Positions 25,421 to 35,094 of a DNA stretch of 64,000 bases are shown piece by piece. Position 1 is the stretch's first letter, and every line of letters starts with the position of its first letter. A program made the position numbers and the translations under genes. The stretch is from Colwellia sp. (lineage in GTDB: Bacteria; Pseudomonadota; Gammaproteobacteria; Enterobacterales; Alteromonadaceae), in the NCBI GenBank assembly GCA_013215295.1, contig JABSOZ010000003.1, positions 124,001-188,000 on the forward strand, read 5' to 3'. Below the pieces are notes generated by a model. The model had not been told where the DNA came from, searched no databases, and saw nothing but the letters and a program-made list of their open reading frames with translations.

Positions 25421-25448
25421 TTAAATATAAAAATAGCGTTAATAAAAC

Positions 25449-25476
25449 AAAAAACCTTTCTTTAGAAAGGTTTTTT
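25449..25476. terminator. bidirectional terminator between rmf and ung
   Basis: AAAACCTTTC-TTTA-GAAAGGTTTT with an A run to the left and a T run to the right. It separates two convergent genes and can serve both. Confidence 0.9.
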
Positions 25477-25495
25477 ACATTTTAGCGTTAAAAAA

Positions 25496-26182
25496 CTAAG
25501 GCGTTATAGGTAAATGCCAGTTTATTTGTGGAATGTCTTTAGAACGTAACCATTCATTTGCTTTTGAAAAGTGCTGACAACCAAAAAATCCTCTATATGC
25601 AGATAGTGGTGATGGATGAGGTCCATTTAATACCAAGTGCTTATCTGTATTAATGTTTTTCCCTTTTTTTTGTGCATGAGCCCCCCAAAGTAAAAACACA
25701 CAAGCGTTACTTTCATGGTCAATTTTTTCTATTACTGCATCTGTAAATGTTTCCCAGCCTAACTTTGCATGAGAATGCGCTTGTGCTTGTTTTACCGTTA
25801 ATACGGTATTGAGTAATAAGACGCCTTGCTCAGCCCACGGCGTTAAACAACCGTGATCAGGTTTATTGAAATCACTATATTCATTGACTAATTCTTTATA
25901 AATATTGACTAAAGACGGAGGAACTTTGACACCGGGTTGAACTGAGAAGGCTAAGCCATGTGCTTGTTTGTCACCGTGGTAGGGATCTTGCCCTAAAATT
26001 ACCACCTTAATGTTTTTAATGTCGTGATAACAAAATGCACTAAATACCTCACCTTGTACAGGAAAAATAACGTCGCCATTAGCTCGCTGTTTAGACAGTT
26101 TTTGGTTTAGCTCGACAAAATAAGGTTTTACTTGTTCATCATTGATCAGCTTTTGCCATTGCGGCTTGATTTTTTTGCTCAT
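25496..26182 (-). CDS. ung: uracil-DNA glycosylase
   Basis: 228 aa. It removes uracil from DNA to start base-excision repair. The water-activating motif is GQDPYHGDKQAHGLAF (about 64-79), and the substrate-binding HPSPLSAYRGFFGC is near residue 190. The LLLNTVLTV segment that binds the uracil ring is also present. It is a full-length family 1 enzyme. No regulatory site is obvious. Confidence 0.98.
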   Translation of the reverse strand: MSKKIKPQWQKLINDEQVKPYFVELNQKLSKQRANGDVIFPVQGEVFSAFCYHDIKNIKVVILGQDPYHGDKQAHGLAFSVQPGVKVPPSLVNIYKELVNEYSDFNKPDHGCLTPWAEQGVLLLNTVLTVKQAQAHSHAKLGWETFTDAVIEKIDHESNACVFLLWGAHAQKKGKNINTDKHLVLNGPHPSPLSAYRGFFGCQHFSKANEWLRSKDIPQINWHLPITP

Positions 26183-26193
26183 AATTTAATAAT

Positions 26194-26223
26194 AAAAAAG
26201 GCCGTTAATATAAATTAACGACC
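26194..26223 (-). terminator. terminator after thrC
   Basis: On the minus strand GGTCGTTAAT-TTAT-ATTAACGGCC forms a 10-bp stem (one G-U pair) followed by TTTTTTA. It marks the end of the thrABC operon. Confidence 0.85.
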
Positions 26224-26291
26224 ATTTTAAACGCTTCTATACTCGTTGCCAATCTAGATGTATGTATTCTGCATCTGGAGTTCTAAAGGTA

Positions 26292-27587
26292 TTATTTATC
26301 GTTTGATAACAAGTATTCGCGTAAGTCACTAAAATTAGCAGCCATATCCTTAGATAAAATCACTTCGCTAGCACAATCAGCTAGCTCTTTCGGTAAACCG
26401 ATAGGTTGTCCTAAAATACTTTCTACGACTTCTTTAAATTTTGCTGGATGAGCAGTACCTAAAAATACGCCGAATTCGCCTTCACTTGTATTATATTGCA
26501 ATGCTTTGTAGGCAACTGCAGCATGTGGTTCACTGATGTAGCCAAGCTTAGCAAGCTGCAAAACGGTTGACTGTGTTTGCTCTTCGTCTATTGATACCGA
26601 GCTAATACAATCGCTTGGTACAATGCCTGTTTTGAGCATATGTTCAATACGAGGCCAGTTATTTGGATCGCTAACGTCCATAGCATTTGAGATAGTTGCT
26701 ACTGTTTCGTTTGGAGCCCATTCGCCTGTTTCAAGATAACGCGGAACGGTATCGTTAGCGTTAGTTGCAGCGATGAATCGTTTGATAGGTAAGCCAAGTG
26801 CTTTGGCAAATAATCCAGCAGTTAAATTACCAAAATTACCACTTGGAATAGAGACAACGATATTATCCAATTCGCTTTTACATTTTTGACGAGATAACTG
26901 TGCGACTGCTTCAAAGTAATAACATATTTGTGCTAATAAACGACTTATGTTTATAGAGTTGGCTGAATTCAAACCGATTGTAGATGCCAATTCTTTATCG
27001 TCAAAAGACTTTTTAACCAATGCCTGACAATCATCAAAAATCCCGTCAATAGCAAGGGTTTCAATATTTCCACCTAACGTGGTGAACATTTTTTCTTGTA
27101 GCAGACTGATCTTTCCTTTTGGATATAAAATGACAACACGAATATTTTCTATACCATGAAATGCGTGAGCAACTGCAGCACCTGTATCACCAGATGTTGC
27201 TGTTAGTATGGTGATTTTTTTGTCTTTACTAAATGCTTGAAGACACTTAGCCATAAAGCGAGCACCAAAATCTTTAAAAGCGAGCGTTGGGCCATGAAAT
27301 AACTCTAATACTGCACGATCTTTACTGATGGGTTGGATTTGTGCAGGAAAGTTAAAAGCACTTGTCACAATATCGGTTAACTGACCTTTTGTTAGATCAT
27401 CTTTAACAAAAGGGTAAAGTACTTGCACACTTCTTTCGACCAATGGCATGGCGAGTAATTCGTCGATGTTATCTAAAACCGGAATTGTTTCAGGAAAAAA
27501 TAATCCTTGGTTCTTACCTAAACCTTGTTTAACCGCGCCTGCGAAACTGACTTGTTCATCGTTTTCTTTTAAATTATAAAATTTCAC
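26292..27587 (-). CDS. thrC: threonine synthase
   Basis: 431 aa, E. coli type. This PLP enzyme makes threonine from O-phosphohomoserine. It starts MKFYNLKENDEQVSFAGAVK. The PLP-lysine is in LAFKDFGARFM (about residue 108), and TATSGDTGAAVAHAF binds substrate. The SGNFGNLTAGLFA glycine loop is also seen. It is the third gene of the thrABC operon, 47 bases after thrB, and ends at a terminator. Confidence 0.97.
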   Translation of the reverse strand: MKFYNLKENDEQVSFAGAVKQGLGKNQGLFFPETIPVLDNIDELLAMPLVERSVQVLYPFVKDDLTKGQLTDIVTSAFNFPAQIQPISKDRAVLELFHGPTLAFKDFGARFMAKCLQAFSKDKKITILTATSGDTGAAVAHAFHGIENIRVVILYPKGKISLLQEKMFTTLGGNIETLAIDGIFDDCQALVKKSFDDKELASTIGLNSANSINISRLLAQICYYFEAVAQLSRQKCKSELDNIVVSIPSGNFGNLTAGLFAKALGLPIKRFIAATNANDTVPRYLETGEWAPNETVATISNAMDVSDPNNWPRIEHMLKTGIVPSDCISSVSIDEEQTQSTVLQLAKLGYISEPHAAVAYKALQYNTSEGEFGVFLGTAHPAKFKEVVESILGQPIGLPKELADCASEVILSKDMAANFSDLREYLLSNDK

Positions 27588-27634
27588 AACATATTCCTAA
27601 TAAGTTCTTTCTTTTTTACTTTTCAATTATGTGA

Positions 27635-28582
27635 TTAGCGGGGTAATTTACCGGCACCTGCTACATCAACCTGGCAGACGTGGACAAAACCCAAATCGGT
27701 TTGTAAATAGTTTTCTTTTAACCAGCTAGCAGCACTTTGTGCTTTTTCAAGTGAATCAGACACACAAAATAAAGTGGGCCCTGAACCTGAAATACCTATG
27801 GCTAAATGGCCTTGTTCTTCTAAGTAAGTTTTAGATTGTTCAAACTTAGGTAATAAGTGCTTACGATAGGGTTCTGCTATTACGTCTTTGAGGACTGAAA
27901 ATGCCTGTTCTTTATCATTACGGTGACAAGCATCAACAAAAGTTGCTAAGTTTTGGCTAAAAGTAATCGCATCAGCTCGACTGTATTTAGTGGGTAAAAC
28001 ATCACGAGCGGCTTTTGTTGAAACATTAATGCCGGGGTAGGCCATCACGTAATAGCAATTAGCAAATTGAGGTAAGTCTCTGCAAATAATCTGTTGGTCG
28101 GGCACCATTAATTGTAGGCCGCCTAAGTAACAAGGAGCTACATTGTCATAATGTAAACTGCCACTTATTTTGGCTTCCATTTCGCCCATCATGAATAACA
28201 ACGTTTTCTCATCAAAATATTCTAGATAAAATTCATTAAGCGCAACCAATGCGGCAACTACCGAACAAGCGCTAGATCCTAAGCCACTTCCGACAGGCAT
28301 ATTTTTATCTAATGTTAGTTGTACTTTTTGTATTGGTTGCTGTGCTTTTTCAAGCGCTTGGTTAAATAACACCATGCAATGCCAAACAATATTATCTGTT
28401 GGCTTACCCGGTAATTTATTTGCAAACTTACCGATGACAATAAGCTTATTTTCTTCAGCTGATTCTATAGAAACGATATCACCTAACAATGTACCGTCAA
28501 CGGGTTTAACAGCTAGGCCTAATACATCAAAACCTACATTGAGGTTACCAATTGATGCTGGCGCAAAAACGGAAATAGTCAT
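27635..28582 (-). CDS. thrB: homoserine kinase
   Basis: 315 aa from ATG 28582. A GHMP-family kinase that phosphorylates homoserine. The ATP loop is PVGSGLGSSACS (about 90-101), and the C-terminal motif 3 is GISGSGPTLF. The ATG overlaps the thrA stop (TAATG), coupling the two; a frame extension to 28600 lies inside thrA and is rejected. It is part of thrABC and controlled by the leader attenuator. Confidence 0.97.
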   Translation of the reverse strand: MTISVFAPASIGNLNVGFDVLGLAVKPVDGTLLGDIVSIESAEENKLIVIGKFANKLPGKPTDNIVWHCMVLFNQALEKAQQPIQKVQLTLDKNMPVGSGLGSSACSVVAALVALNEFYLEYFDEKTLLFMMGEMEAKISGSLHYDNVAPCYLGGLQLMVPDQQIICRDLPQFANCYYVMAYPGINVSTKAARDVLPTKYSRADAITFSQNLATFVDACHRNDKEQAFSVLKDVIAEPYRKHLLPKFEQSKTYLEEQGHLAIGISGSGPTLFCVSDSLEKAQSAASWLKENYLQTDLGFVHVCQVDVAGAGKLPR

Positions 28583-31038
28583 TAGTATTGTTGCTCCCAT
28601 GCTAATGTTCTTAATAAATCACCAAAGACTCCGGCAGCAGTTACTGCAGCACCTGCGCCATAGCCACGTAATACGAAAGGTAATGGTTGATAATATCGAC
28701 TATGTATAGCTAAAGCGTTTTCACCATCTTTTACACTATAAAGAGGGTGGTCACTTGATACAGCTTCAATGGAAACTTTACATTGTCCATTAACGATATT
28801 GCCGATATAACGTAAGACTTTTCCTTCACTTTTTGCGTGAGCGATACGTTTAGAAAATTCTTCGTCGATTTTCGGTAAGTTATTCATAAAGTCGTTTACA
28901 TCCCCACTCGCATCAAAATCTGCCGGTAATACTGACTCTATAGAGATGTCAGATAATTCCAGTTGCATTCCTGCTTCACGTGCCATGATTAATAACTTAC
29001 GGGCAACGTCCATACCACTTAAGTCGTCACGCGGATCCGGCTCAGTAAAGCCATTTTCTTTTGCTATTGCAGTGGCTTGAGAAACCGTCATACCTTCTTC
29101 TAACTTACCAAACATATAGGAAAGTGAACCAGAAAGTACTCCTTCAAAACGTACTAACTCATCACCCGCTTTTATCAAATTTTGTAATGTGTCAATGACA
29201 GGTAAGCCTGCACCCACCGTTGTTTCGTATAAGAAACGACGGTTTGATTTTTGTGCTGCGCTACGAAGCGCTTGATAGTATTCCCAAGAGTCGGTATTGG
29301 CTTTTTTATTTGGCGTAACAATATTAAAACCTTCTTCAAGGTAGTTAACATAGCTCATTGCTAAAGATTCACTTGAAGTAGAGTCTACTAAAACGGGATT
29401 AATCAAATGATTTTTACGCACAAAAGCTTTTATGTTTTCAACATTTACCGGTACCGACGGGTTAGCCATTTCTGCTTGCCAGTTGTCTAAATTGATACCT
29501 TCTTCATTAAATACCATACCTTTACTGTTAGCGATGCCATAAATTTTTAAGGAAATATTTTGTTCTTTAAGTTTAGGCTGCTGACGAGCAATTTGCGCAA
29601 TAAGTTCACTACCAACTACTCCACAACCAACAAGAAATACATCAATGGTTGGTTTGTGTGTAAAGAAATTTTGATGACTTACTTTCATTGCATCGGTACA
29701 CTTACGTTTTTCTACCACGACAGATATGCTGCGCTCTGAAGAGTCTTGAGCGATAGCTATAACATTAACTCGTGCTTGAGCAAGAGAGCTAAAGAACTTA
29801 GCGGCAACACCTTGCTGGTGATGCATTCCATCACCTACTAATGACACGATTGATAACTCGTGCTGTAATTTAAGTGGTTCAAGCAAACCGTTGAGCAATT
29901 CTAGTTCAAACTCTTGTTGAAGGCTAAGTTGAGCTAATGCAGCGTCGCTGGAATGAATACAAAAACTGATACAGTATTCGCTAGATGATTGACTTATTAG
30001 TACTAGAGAAATGTTTTCTTGGCTCATGGTTGCAAAAACGCGGCTGGCCATGCCAACCATTCCTTTCATACCCGGACCTGAAACGTTAATCATTGTTAGG
30101 TCGTCAAGGTTGGATATTGCTTTTACTTTTTTCGTTTTATCGTCTTCATTTGAAATTAATGTACCTGGTGCTGACGGGTTACCGGTATTTTTAATCAAAC
30201 AAGGAATATGGAATTGTGCAATGGGTCCAATCGTTTTTGGATGAAGCACGCTTGCACCAAAATAGGAAAGTTCCATCGCTTCTTGATATGACAAATAATC
30301 GAGTAATTTAGCCTCTTTTATTAATCGTGGGTCAGCATTAAAAACACCGTCTACGTCAGTCCATATTTCACAACAATCTGCTTCAGCACAAACAGCTAAT
30401 ACTGCAGCAGAATAATCGGAGCCATTTCTACCTAAAGTCGTTAATTGTTTTTGGTTGTTGACACCAATAAAGCCAGGCATTAAAGCAACGTTGTTTAGTT
30501 TTTCATAATGTATTTTGAAATTTTCTTTTGATAACACTAAGTCGGCTACCGCATTGAGTGAAGCATCATTAGTGATTAAAAAATTCTCTGGAACAAGCAC
30601 CGATGTTTCGATGTTTTGTGCGTTTAGTACCGACTCAAGTAAGGCAACACTTAAACGTTCACCTATGCTGATAATAATCGCTCTTATATGATCTGGACAA
30701 TAAGACAGCATTGTTGCACCTTGCAAAAAGCGCGACAGCTTATGTTCCCAGTTAACAAGAGTTTGTTCTGCATGTAATGGACTGAAGTTTGGTAAGCTAG
30801 CACCGAGATCTTCAATAATGGTCTTAATTGCTTTTCTGAAATGTTCTAGGTCATTTTGTAATTTTATTCCATCACTAATATTTTCTGCCATAGCAACTAA
30901 ATGGTTAGTTACGCCTTGTGGCGCTGAAACAACCACGGCAACAGGAGAGTCGTTACTCTTGTCAGATATGATTTTGGCGACTTGCACAAAGCGTTCTGCT
31001 GATGCTAGCGACGAACCGCCAAATTTTAATACACGCAT
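28582..31038 (-). CDS. thrA: bifunctional aspartokinase I / homoserine dehydrogenase I
   Basis: 818 aa. The N-terminal aspartate kinase begins [13 protein letters not shown]. Central ACT domains (about 320-460) are the usual site of threonine inhibition. The homoserine dehydrogenase domain has an NAD(P) site, [16 protein letters not shown] (about 467), and the catalytic region with [17 protein letters not shown]. The two fused enzymes carry out the first and third steps to threonine. Expression should follow the attenuator at 31115-31153. Confidence 0.98.
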   Translation of the reverse strand: MRVLKFGGSSLASAERFVQVAKIISDKSNDSPVAVVVSAPQGVTNHLVAMAENISDGIKLQNDLEHFRKAIKTIIEDLGASLPNFSPLHAEQTLVNWEHKLSRFLQGATMLSYCPDHIRAIIISIGERLSVALLESVLNAQNIETSVLVPENFLITNDASLNAVADLVLSKENFKIHYEKLNNVALMPGFIGVNNQKQLTTLGRNGSDYSAAVLAVCAEADCCEIWTDVDGVFNADPRLIKEAKLLDYLSYQEAMELSYFGASVLHPKTIGPIAQFHIPCLIKNTGNPSAPGTLISNEDDKTKKVKAISNLDDLTMINVSGPGMKGMVGMASRVFATMSQENISLVLISQSSSEYCISFCIHSSDAALAQLSLQQEFELELLNGLLEPLKLQHELSIVSLVGDGMHHQQGVAAKFFSSLAQARVNVIAIAQDSSERSISVVVEKRKCTDAMKVSHQNFFTHKPTIDVFLVGCGVVGSELIAQIARQQPKLKEQNISLKIYGIANSKGMVFNEEGINLDNWQAEMANPSVPVNVENIKAFVRKNHLINPVLVDSTSSESLAMSYVNYLEEGFNIVTPNKKANTDSWEYYQALRSAAQKSNRRFLYETTVGAGLPVIDTLQNLIKAGDELVRFEGVLSGSLSYMFGKLEEGMTVSQATAIAKENGFTEPDPRDDLSGMDVARKLLIMAREAGMQLELSDISIESVLPADFDASGDVNDFMNNLPKIDEEFSKRIAHAKSEGKVLRYIGNIVNGQCKVSIEAVSSDHPLYSVKDGENALAIHSRYYQPLPFVLRGYGAGAAVTAAGVFGDLLRTLAWEQQY

Positions 31039-31114
31039 TTTACTTCCTCTTTATTACACCGTGCCTTGCGAGCCAAAGCGTTGTGTAATGATTAAAATCT
31101 TAAAACCTTAAAAC

Positions 31115-31153
31115 AAAAAAAAGCCCGTTACCTAAAGGGTCACGGGCTTTTTT
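31115..31153 (-). terminator. threonine operon attenuator terminator
   Basis: On the minus strand AAAAAAGCCCGTGACC pairs with GGTAACGGGCTTTTTT. It follows the thrL stop by 19 bases and precedes thrA by 76. This position fits a leader-peptide attenuator: ribosome stalling at Thr/Ile codons would prevent this hairpin. Confidence 0.9.
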
Positions 31154-31172
31154 ATAATGTGTTTTTTACACG

Positions 31173-31247
31173 TCAGCCGATGACCATCATCCCATTGAGG
31201 GTGATAGTAGTAATAATAGTGGTAATTCGGCGGATAAATGTTGTCAT
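31173..31247 (-). CDS. thrL: thr operon leader peptide
   Basis: A 24-aa ORF that begins MTTFIRRITTIITTITLNG and ends MMVIG. Seven Thr and six Ile codons, mostly in the stretch ITTIITTIT, match the regulatory codon run of thrL in E. coli. A terminator and then thrA follow. There is no strong ribosome site (AGG lies 11 bases before the ATG), which is a little odd for a leader that must be translated efficiently. Confidence 0.92.
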   Translation of the reverse strand: MTTFIRRITTIITTITLNGMMVIG

Positions 31248-31287
31248 GAGTATAAAATGCCTGAGCAGTGTTTTACTGTCAATAGTT

Positions 31288-31322
31288 TTTTATGAATAAA
31301 AAGTTATACTTTATTCATAAAA
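31288..31322. promoter_or_regulatory. 13-bp perfect inverted repeat upstream of the thr operon
   Basis: TTTTATGAATAAA (31288-31300) and TTTATTCATAAAA (31310-31322) flank AAGTTATAC. It lies 41-75 bases upstream of thrL and 39 bases beyond the diguanylate cyclase stop. TTGACA on the minus strand at 31281-31276 overlaps its edge region, so it could be an operator of the thr promoter. It is too AT-rich for a normal terminator. Confidence 0.5.
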
Positions 31323-31360
31323 GTTGGGATTGGTTGTTTTTTTCTGTATATTAATAGGTT

Positions 31361-32320
31361 TTATTCAGTTTTAATAACTTCAACAAGCTGTTTTGCAACG
31401 CAAACCATATTCCTGCCTGAAGCTTTAGCGTCATATAGCGCAAGGTCTGCATTAGATATTAAATCTTCGTGACGTTTGTCTTCTTTGCTGATAACTGCGA
31501 CACCAACGCTTGCAGTAACTTTTATTTCAGATTCTTGAAAGTTAATTATATTTTTGCTGATAGCTATTCTAATTCTTTCAGCAACATCTAAAGCGCCGAC
31601 TATATCAGTATTTGGCAAAATAATGGCAAACTCTTCACCACCGTAACGTCCGAATAAATCACCTAAGCGCAAAAGTGAACTAATGACTTTTGCCGTTTCA
31701 ATAAGTACCAAGTCGCCACCTAAGTGTCCGTAGGTATCATTAAGCAATTTGAAATGATCTAAATCGAACATAATGAGGGCTAAACCATGCTGATAACGAC
31801 GAGCACGAGAAAATTCTTTTTCTAAACATTCTTCCCAGTGCTTACGGTTAAATATTTGTGTTAAACCATCAATTCGGTTTGCCTGTGCGAGTTCTTCTAA
31901 TGTTTTGTTAAGCATTGTCTGGTAATGACAAACATCTGTAACATCCTCAATCAGAATACATACATTGTCACTACCATCTTTTCGTTCAAGCGGCAGGAAT
32001 GTGCAGTTCTGTGCCATAAAATGACTATTAGTCGATATAGGACGTGTATGCTGTAATTCAAAAAGGTGATGTCTTTGTTCCCATGAGCAGAATGATTGTG
32101 ATTTCAATTGAAATACACTCTCAACTTTTCTTTTTAACCATTTTTGAGGTAATTCAGGAAAAACTTGAAAAATGTTATAACCAACAACATCATCTGTTTT
32201 TCTATTCGCATGAATTTCTAAATATCGATTCCAAAACACAATGTTGTATTGATTATCAATAATCAGAATACCGGTGTTTAGTTTGTTAGTAATATCAGTG
32301 CAAATATCATTTGGAGACAT
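31361..32320 (-). CDS. diguanylate cyclase with N-terminal PAS domain
   Basis: 319 aa. An N-terminal PAS-like domain (about 10-120: GILIIDNQYNIVFWNRYLE) is joined to a GGDEF domain (about 160-310) with the active motif RYGGEEFAIILP. The GGEEF form is catalytically competent. A DxxD-type or RxxD inhibitory site is not clear to me. It makes the second messenger c-di-GMP. There is no signal peptide or membrane span, so it is cytoplasmic. The ATG overlaps the CheC-like stop (TAATG), so it is the last gene of a coupled three-gene operon. Confidence 0.92.
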   Translation of the reverse strand: MSPNDICTDITNKLNTGILIIDNQYNIVFWNRYLEIHANRKTDDVVGYNIFQVFPELPQKWLKRKVESVFQLKSQSFCSWEQRHHLFELQHTRPISTNSHFMAQNCTFLPLERKDGSDNVCILIEDVTDVCHYQTMLNKTLEELAQANRIDGLTQIFNRKHWEECLEKEFSRARRYQHGLALIMFDLDHFKLLNDTYGHLGGDLVLIETAKVISSLLRLGDLFGRYGGEEFAIILPNTDIVGALDVAERIRIAISKNIINFQESEIKVTASVGVAVISKEDKRHEDLISNADLALYDAKASGRNMVCVAKQLVEVIKTE

Positions 32321-32928
32321 TAAAATTCTTCTAAAATTCTGTTTATAACAGCTTTGATGTTATTAATTGCAGATTCAGGTATAAACAAAATCATATCGCA
32401 ATTAAATGAATAATCAGTAACTTGATAAGTTATTTTAACTTTTAATGCTAAGTCCCAATTAAATGATTGTTGAGCAAGATGGTCAGATACAGCACTTTGT
32501 GAACCGGCCAGCAAACGCGGAGCACTGTAAGACATTTGGTTATCTATTTGTTTAGCAAAAACATTTAAAAAAGTTGTGGTTAAGATCGAACTTAAATCAA
32601 TAATTTGCTCTTCAACTGATAACTCGTCCGGTTCATAACCTAGTAAATCAGCTAGGCGATCAGAATCCTTCGGCTTGTACACTAATAGTGCTTCACCACG
32701 AATTCCTTCATAGCCAAAGAAGCCTTGACTGACAACCGAGGCAGAATTTTCATTACTGCCTAAGGTTTCAATCAGACTAAGCGTGCTTACTTGTTCAATA
32801 CTGGGTACTTTCAAATAAACGAAGGTGTCTAAGTACCTTGCAAGTTGGTCACTTGCTTGACCCATAGCAACATTGATTATTTCTTGTAAACAATCTTGTT
32901 GATCTTCATTTAAATTGAGTTCGCTCAT
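32320..32928 (-). CDS. CheC-like phosphatase domain protein
   Basis: 202 aa. The start CLQEIINVAMGQASDQLARYL matches the first active-site helix of CheC/CheX phosphatases (E..N pattern). A second, related helix is LSSILTTTFLNVFAKQI, with an Asn. CheC proteins dephosphorylate CheY-type regulators. It overlaps the response regulator upstream by four bases and the diguanylate cyclase downstream by one. The regulator is its probable substrate. Confidence 0.8.
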   Translation of the reverse strand: MSELNLNEDQQDCLQEIINVAMGQASDQLARYLDTFVYLKVPSIEQVSTLSLIETLGSNENSASVVSQGFFGYEGIRGEALLVYKPKDSDRLADLLGYEPDELSVEEQIIDLSSILTTTFLNVFAKQIDNQMSYSAPRLLAGSQSAVSDHLAQQSFNWDLALKVKITYQVTDYSFNCDMILFIPESAINNIKAVINRILEEF

Positions 32929-33290
32929 AAAAAACCGTGATTTTTCAAATTAGTATTTAGGACTTCTATTTGAACGGGTTTACGTAAAAAAGCTTTCGCG
33001 CCCAGCTCAAGTACTTTATTTTGCATTTCGGGTTGAATGTCAGCAGATATGACGAAAATTGCCGGTGTGATGTTTTCTTCTTTTAATGCTTGCAAAACAC
33101 CTAGTCCGTCCAGAACGGGCATAGTAAGATCAAGAAATAATATGTCAAATTGTTGACTTCGCAAAAGTTCAACGGCTTCTTGGCCATTTTTTGCTAATTG
33201 TGCGTTGGCAGAGAGTTGCTCAGGTAAGCTGCGTAAAACTTGTTTACGGGCCATATTAGAGTCATCACAAACAAGAACTGAGAAGCCCAT
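32925..33290 (-). CDS. single-domain CheY-like response regulator
   Basis: 121 aa, receiver domain only. The acidic pair is in VCDDSNMA, the phospho-Asp in DILFLDLTMP (about residue 53), Ser in FVISADI and the Lys in FLRKPVQ. There is no output domain, so it must act on a partner protein. It is the first gene of the operon with CheC-like and GGDEF proteins; it may control cyclase activity, with CheC turning the signal off. Confidence 0.9.
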   Translation of the reverse strand: MGFSVLVCDDSNMARKQVLRSLPEQLSANAQLAKNGQEAVELLRSQQFDILFLDLTMPVLDGLGVLQALKEENITPAIFVISADIQPEMQNKVLELGAKAFLRKPVQIEVLNTNLKNHGFL

Positions 33291-33477
33291 GTGATAGGTT
33301 TTCCTTTATTATTTTTATTTTATAATGCTAATCTACCTTAAATTTTGTGCACTGTTAATGAATAAAACATAAAAAGCCGTTTTTTTATGCTTTTATTGAC
33401 AAAGATCATCAATAAAAGCTTAATTTAACAACAAATATGAAATTTTAGCGTATTTATTATTTTATTTTACGTATTAA

Positions 33478-33573
33478 TTACACGCCAAATATGGCTGAAA
33501 ATAGCATAATAGATAATATTGCTGAAAGGGTATATATCGCAGTTGCTTTCCAACTGTAGGTTTTTAATTTCAT
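33478..33573 (-). CDS. possible 31-aa single-span membrane protein
   Basis: A short ORF begins MKLKTYSWKA and then has a hydrophobic stretch (TAIYTLSAILSIMLFSAIFG), enough for one membrane helix; the basic N-terminus fits a cytoplasmic side. AGGAC lies nine bases before the ATG. It sits alone in a 560-bp gap between two operons. Upstream (about 33596-33625) there is an imperfect inverted repeat AATAACGACAA/TTGTCATTATT. I do not recognise it. A chance ORF remains possible. Confidence 0.45.
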   Translation of the reverse strand: MKLKTYSWKATAIYTLSAILSIMLFSAIFGV

Positions 33574-33854
33574 GGTTTGCGTCCTCATCTATTTGTAATA
33601 ACGACAAATAATCAATTGTCATTATTTTATTCGTTTAAATTAGTGCAGAAAACTTAAGCGATATTCATGCCACATATTCATCGTAAACGGAGGATTTACT
33701 TAGAGATTATTATTTGGCTGAATAATACTTAAATCTTTTGGATATTTTAGGGGCAATAGCAGAAGGGATCTGTAATAAGTTTTTATAAACCTGATCTATT
33801 TTGTAATCATTATTTGAACGTATTTTGTGAAGGAGATTTAATTATCGACGCTAT

Positions 33855-34592
33855 TTAAATATTTGGCCAATACAACTGATGCTGATGAGATTTCAACCAA
33901 GCTTTTGCTAGCAAATAGTTAGGAAAATTTAACTCGACTAATTGCCAAAACTCTCTGGAATGATTCATATGTTGAAGGTGACAAAGTTCGTGAACAATAA
34001 CGTAATCAATTACCCAATTAGGTGTCATCGCGAGTAATGAACTAAAACTAAGCTCAGCTCTACTATTACAACTTCCCCAACGAGATTTATACAGCCTTAC
34101 TTTAAAGGATTTAGGTAAAACGCCAATCTTTTCTGCTTGAAGACTGAGATTTTCATCGACATAATTACTGGTTTGTTGCTTTAGCCAATCTTCCAGTTGT
34201 TTCTTTACCTGTTTTTCTTTCAATTCAGCGTTATCAATTGCTTTTATTTTCGTTCTATTTGAAATAGTGACAATGATAAAATCTTGATCGAGGATAACTT
34301 CGGGAAATAAGCCGTAAGTAATGTGGAGTGTTTTAAGTTCACCCTTGATTAATAGTTTACTATTTTCTTGATAATGATTATTTGAATAGCGAGGGAGATT
34401 ATTTTGCTCAGCAACTTTATTTTGTAGCCAAGTGCTTTTAGCGTTAACAATGTTGGCTACTTCTTTGTCAGAAACAAATTTTGGTGCACGAATAATAATT
34501 TTTCCGTGCTTAACCTGTAAGCCAATCGTTTTTCTTTTAGCACTGCGAATAAGTTGATACGACAACATACTCGCAGGTTTTAGTGCTTGCAC
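33855..34592 (-). CDS. YgjP/DUF45-type M48-like metallopeptidase
   Basis: Up to 245 aa. It has a zinc-protease motif HELCHLQHMNHS (about residue 195), with two His and the Glu, and the conserved WGSCNSRAELSFS just before it. This matches the YgjP-like (DUF45, WLM-related) family. The biological substrate is unknown; YgjP relatives have been linked to nucleic-acid or nucleotide processes, but this is not settled. The start is uncertain: GTG at 34592 or ATG at 34568, neither with a good ribosome site. It follows yebG by only nine bases, so it may be part of an SOS-controlled unit. Confidence 0.85.
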   Translation of the reverse strand: MQALKPASMLSYQLIRSAKRKTIGLQVKHGKIIIRAPKFVSDKEVANIVNAKSTWLQNKVAEQNNLPRYSNNHYQENSKLLIKGELKTLHITYGLFPEVILDQDFIIVTISNRTKIKAIDNAELKEKQVKKQLEDWLKQQTSNYVDENLSLQAEKIGVLPKSFKVRLYKSRWGSCNSRAELSFSSLLAMTPNWVIDYVIVHELCHLQHMNHSREFWQLVELNFPNYLLAKAWLKSHQHQLYWPNI

Positions 34593-34601
34593 AACAAGGA
34601 A

Positions 34602-35015
34602 CTAAGCAGCGTCTTTATTCGCTTTGGCTTTTCGTGGTGCTTTAGCAGCGGGTTTACTTACTTTTTTTACAGCTACAGTTGCTGGTTCAATACTTTCTTG
34701 TTCTGACGAATCAGTGGCCGATAAAGGTGCAGAAGCCTGTTCTTCACTTTTAGCGACGACCTTTTTTGCCGTTGGTACAGGTTTGGGCTTTTTAGCTTGA
34801 AGTGCAATAAGTACATCTTCACGATTTTTAGCCAAATAAATACAGAGTTCTTCACGAATTTTCTCATTAAGATCTAATGTGGTACCTTCAAACATTTCGG
34901 CTAAGCTATCAGCCATATCAAGCATTTTGTCATACTCGTCTGCTGCTTTTTTATCCATGAATGTTTCAACCTCCACACCTTGTCTAATGACGACAAATCG
35001 ACTTTCAACTGCCAT
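34602..35015 (-). CDS. yebG: YebG family SOS-inducible protein
   Basis: 137 aa. The first 75 residues (MAVESRFVVIRQGVEVETFM, AADEYDKMLDMADSL) match YebG of E. coli, a small DNA-damage-inducible protein of unknown function. The C-terminal 55 residues are a Lys/Ala/Pro-rich tail that may bind nucleic acid, ending KAPRKAKANKDAA. AAGGAAAAATA precedes the ATG. A perfect LexA box lies 80 bases upstream, so SOS control is probable. Confidence 0.93.
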   Translation of the reverse strand: MAVESRFVVIRQGVEVETFMDKKAADEYDKMLDMADSLAEMFEGTTLDLNEKIREELCIYLAKNREDVLIALQAKKPKPVPTAKKVVAKSEEQASAPLSATDSSEQESIEPATVAVKKVSKPAAKAPRKAKANKDAA

Positions 35016-35094
35016 TATTTTTCCTTACCTGATCAATATTACGCTTGATAGTTTTATCATATACGATAAAACGGCCTATACAACTTAAATTTAG

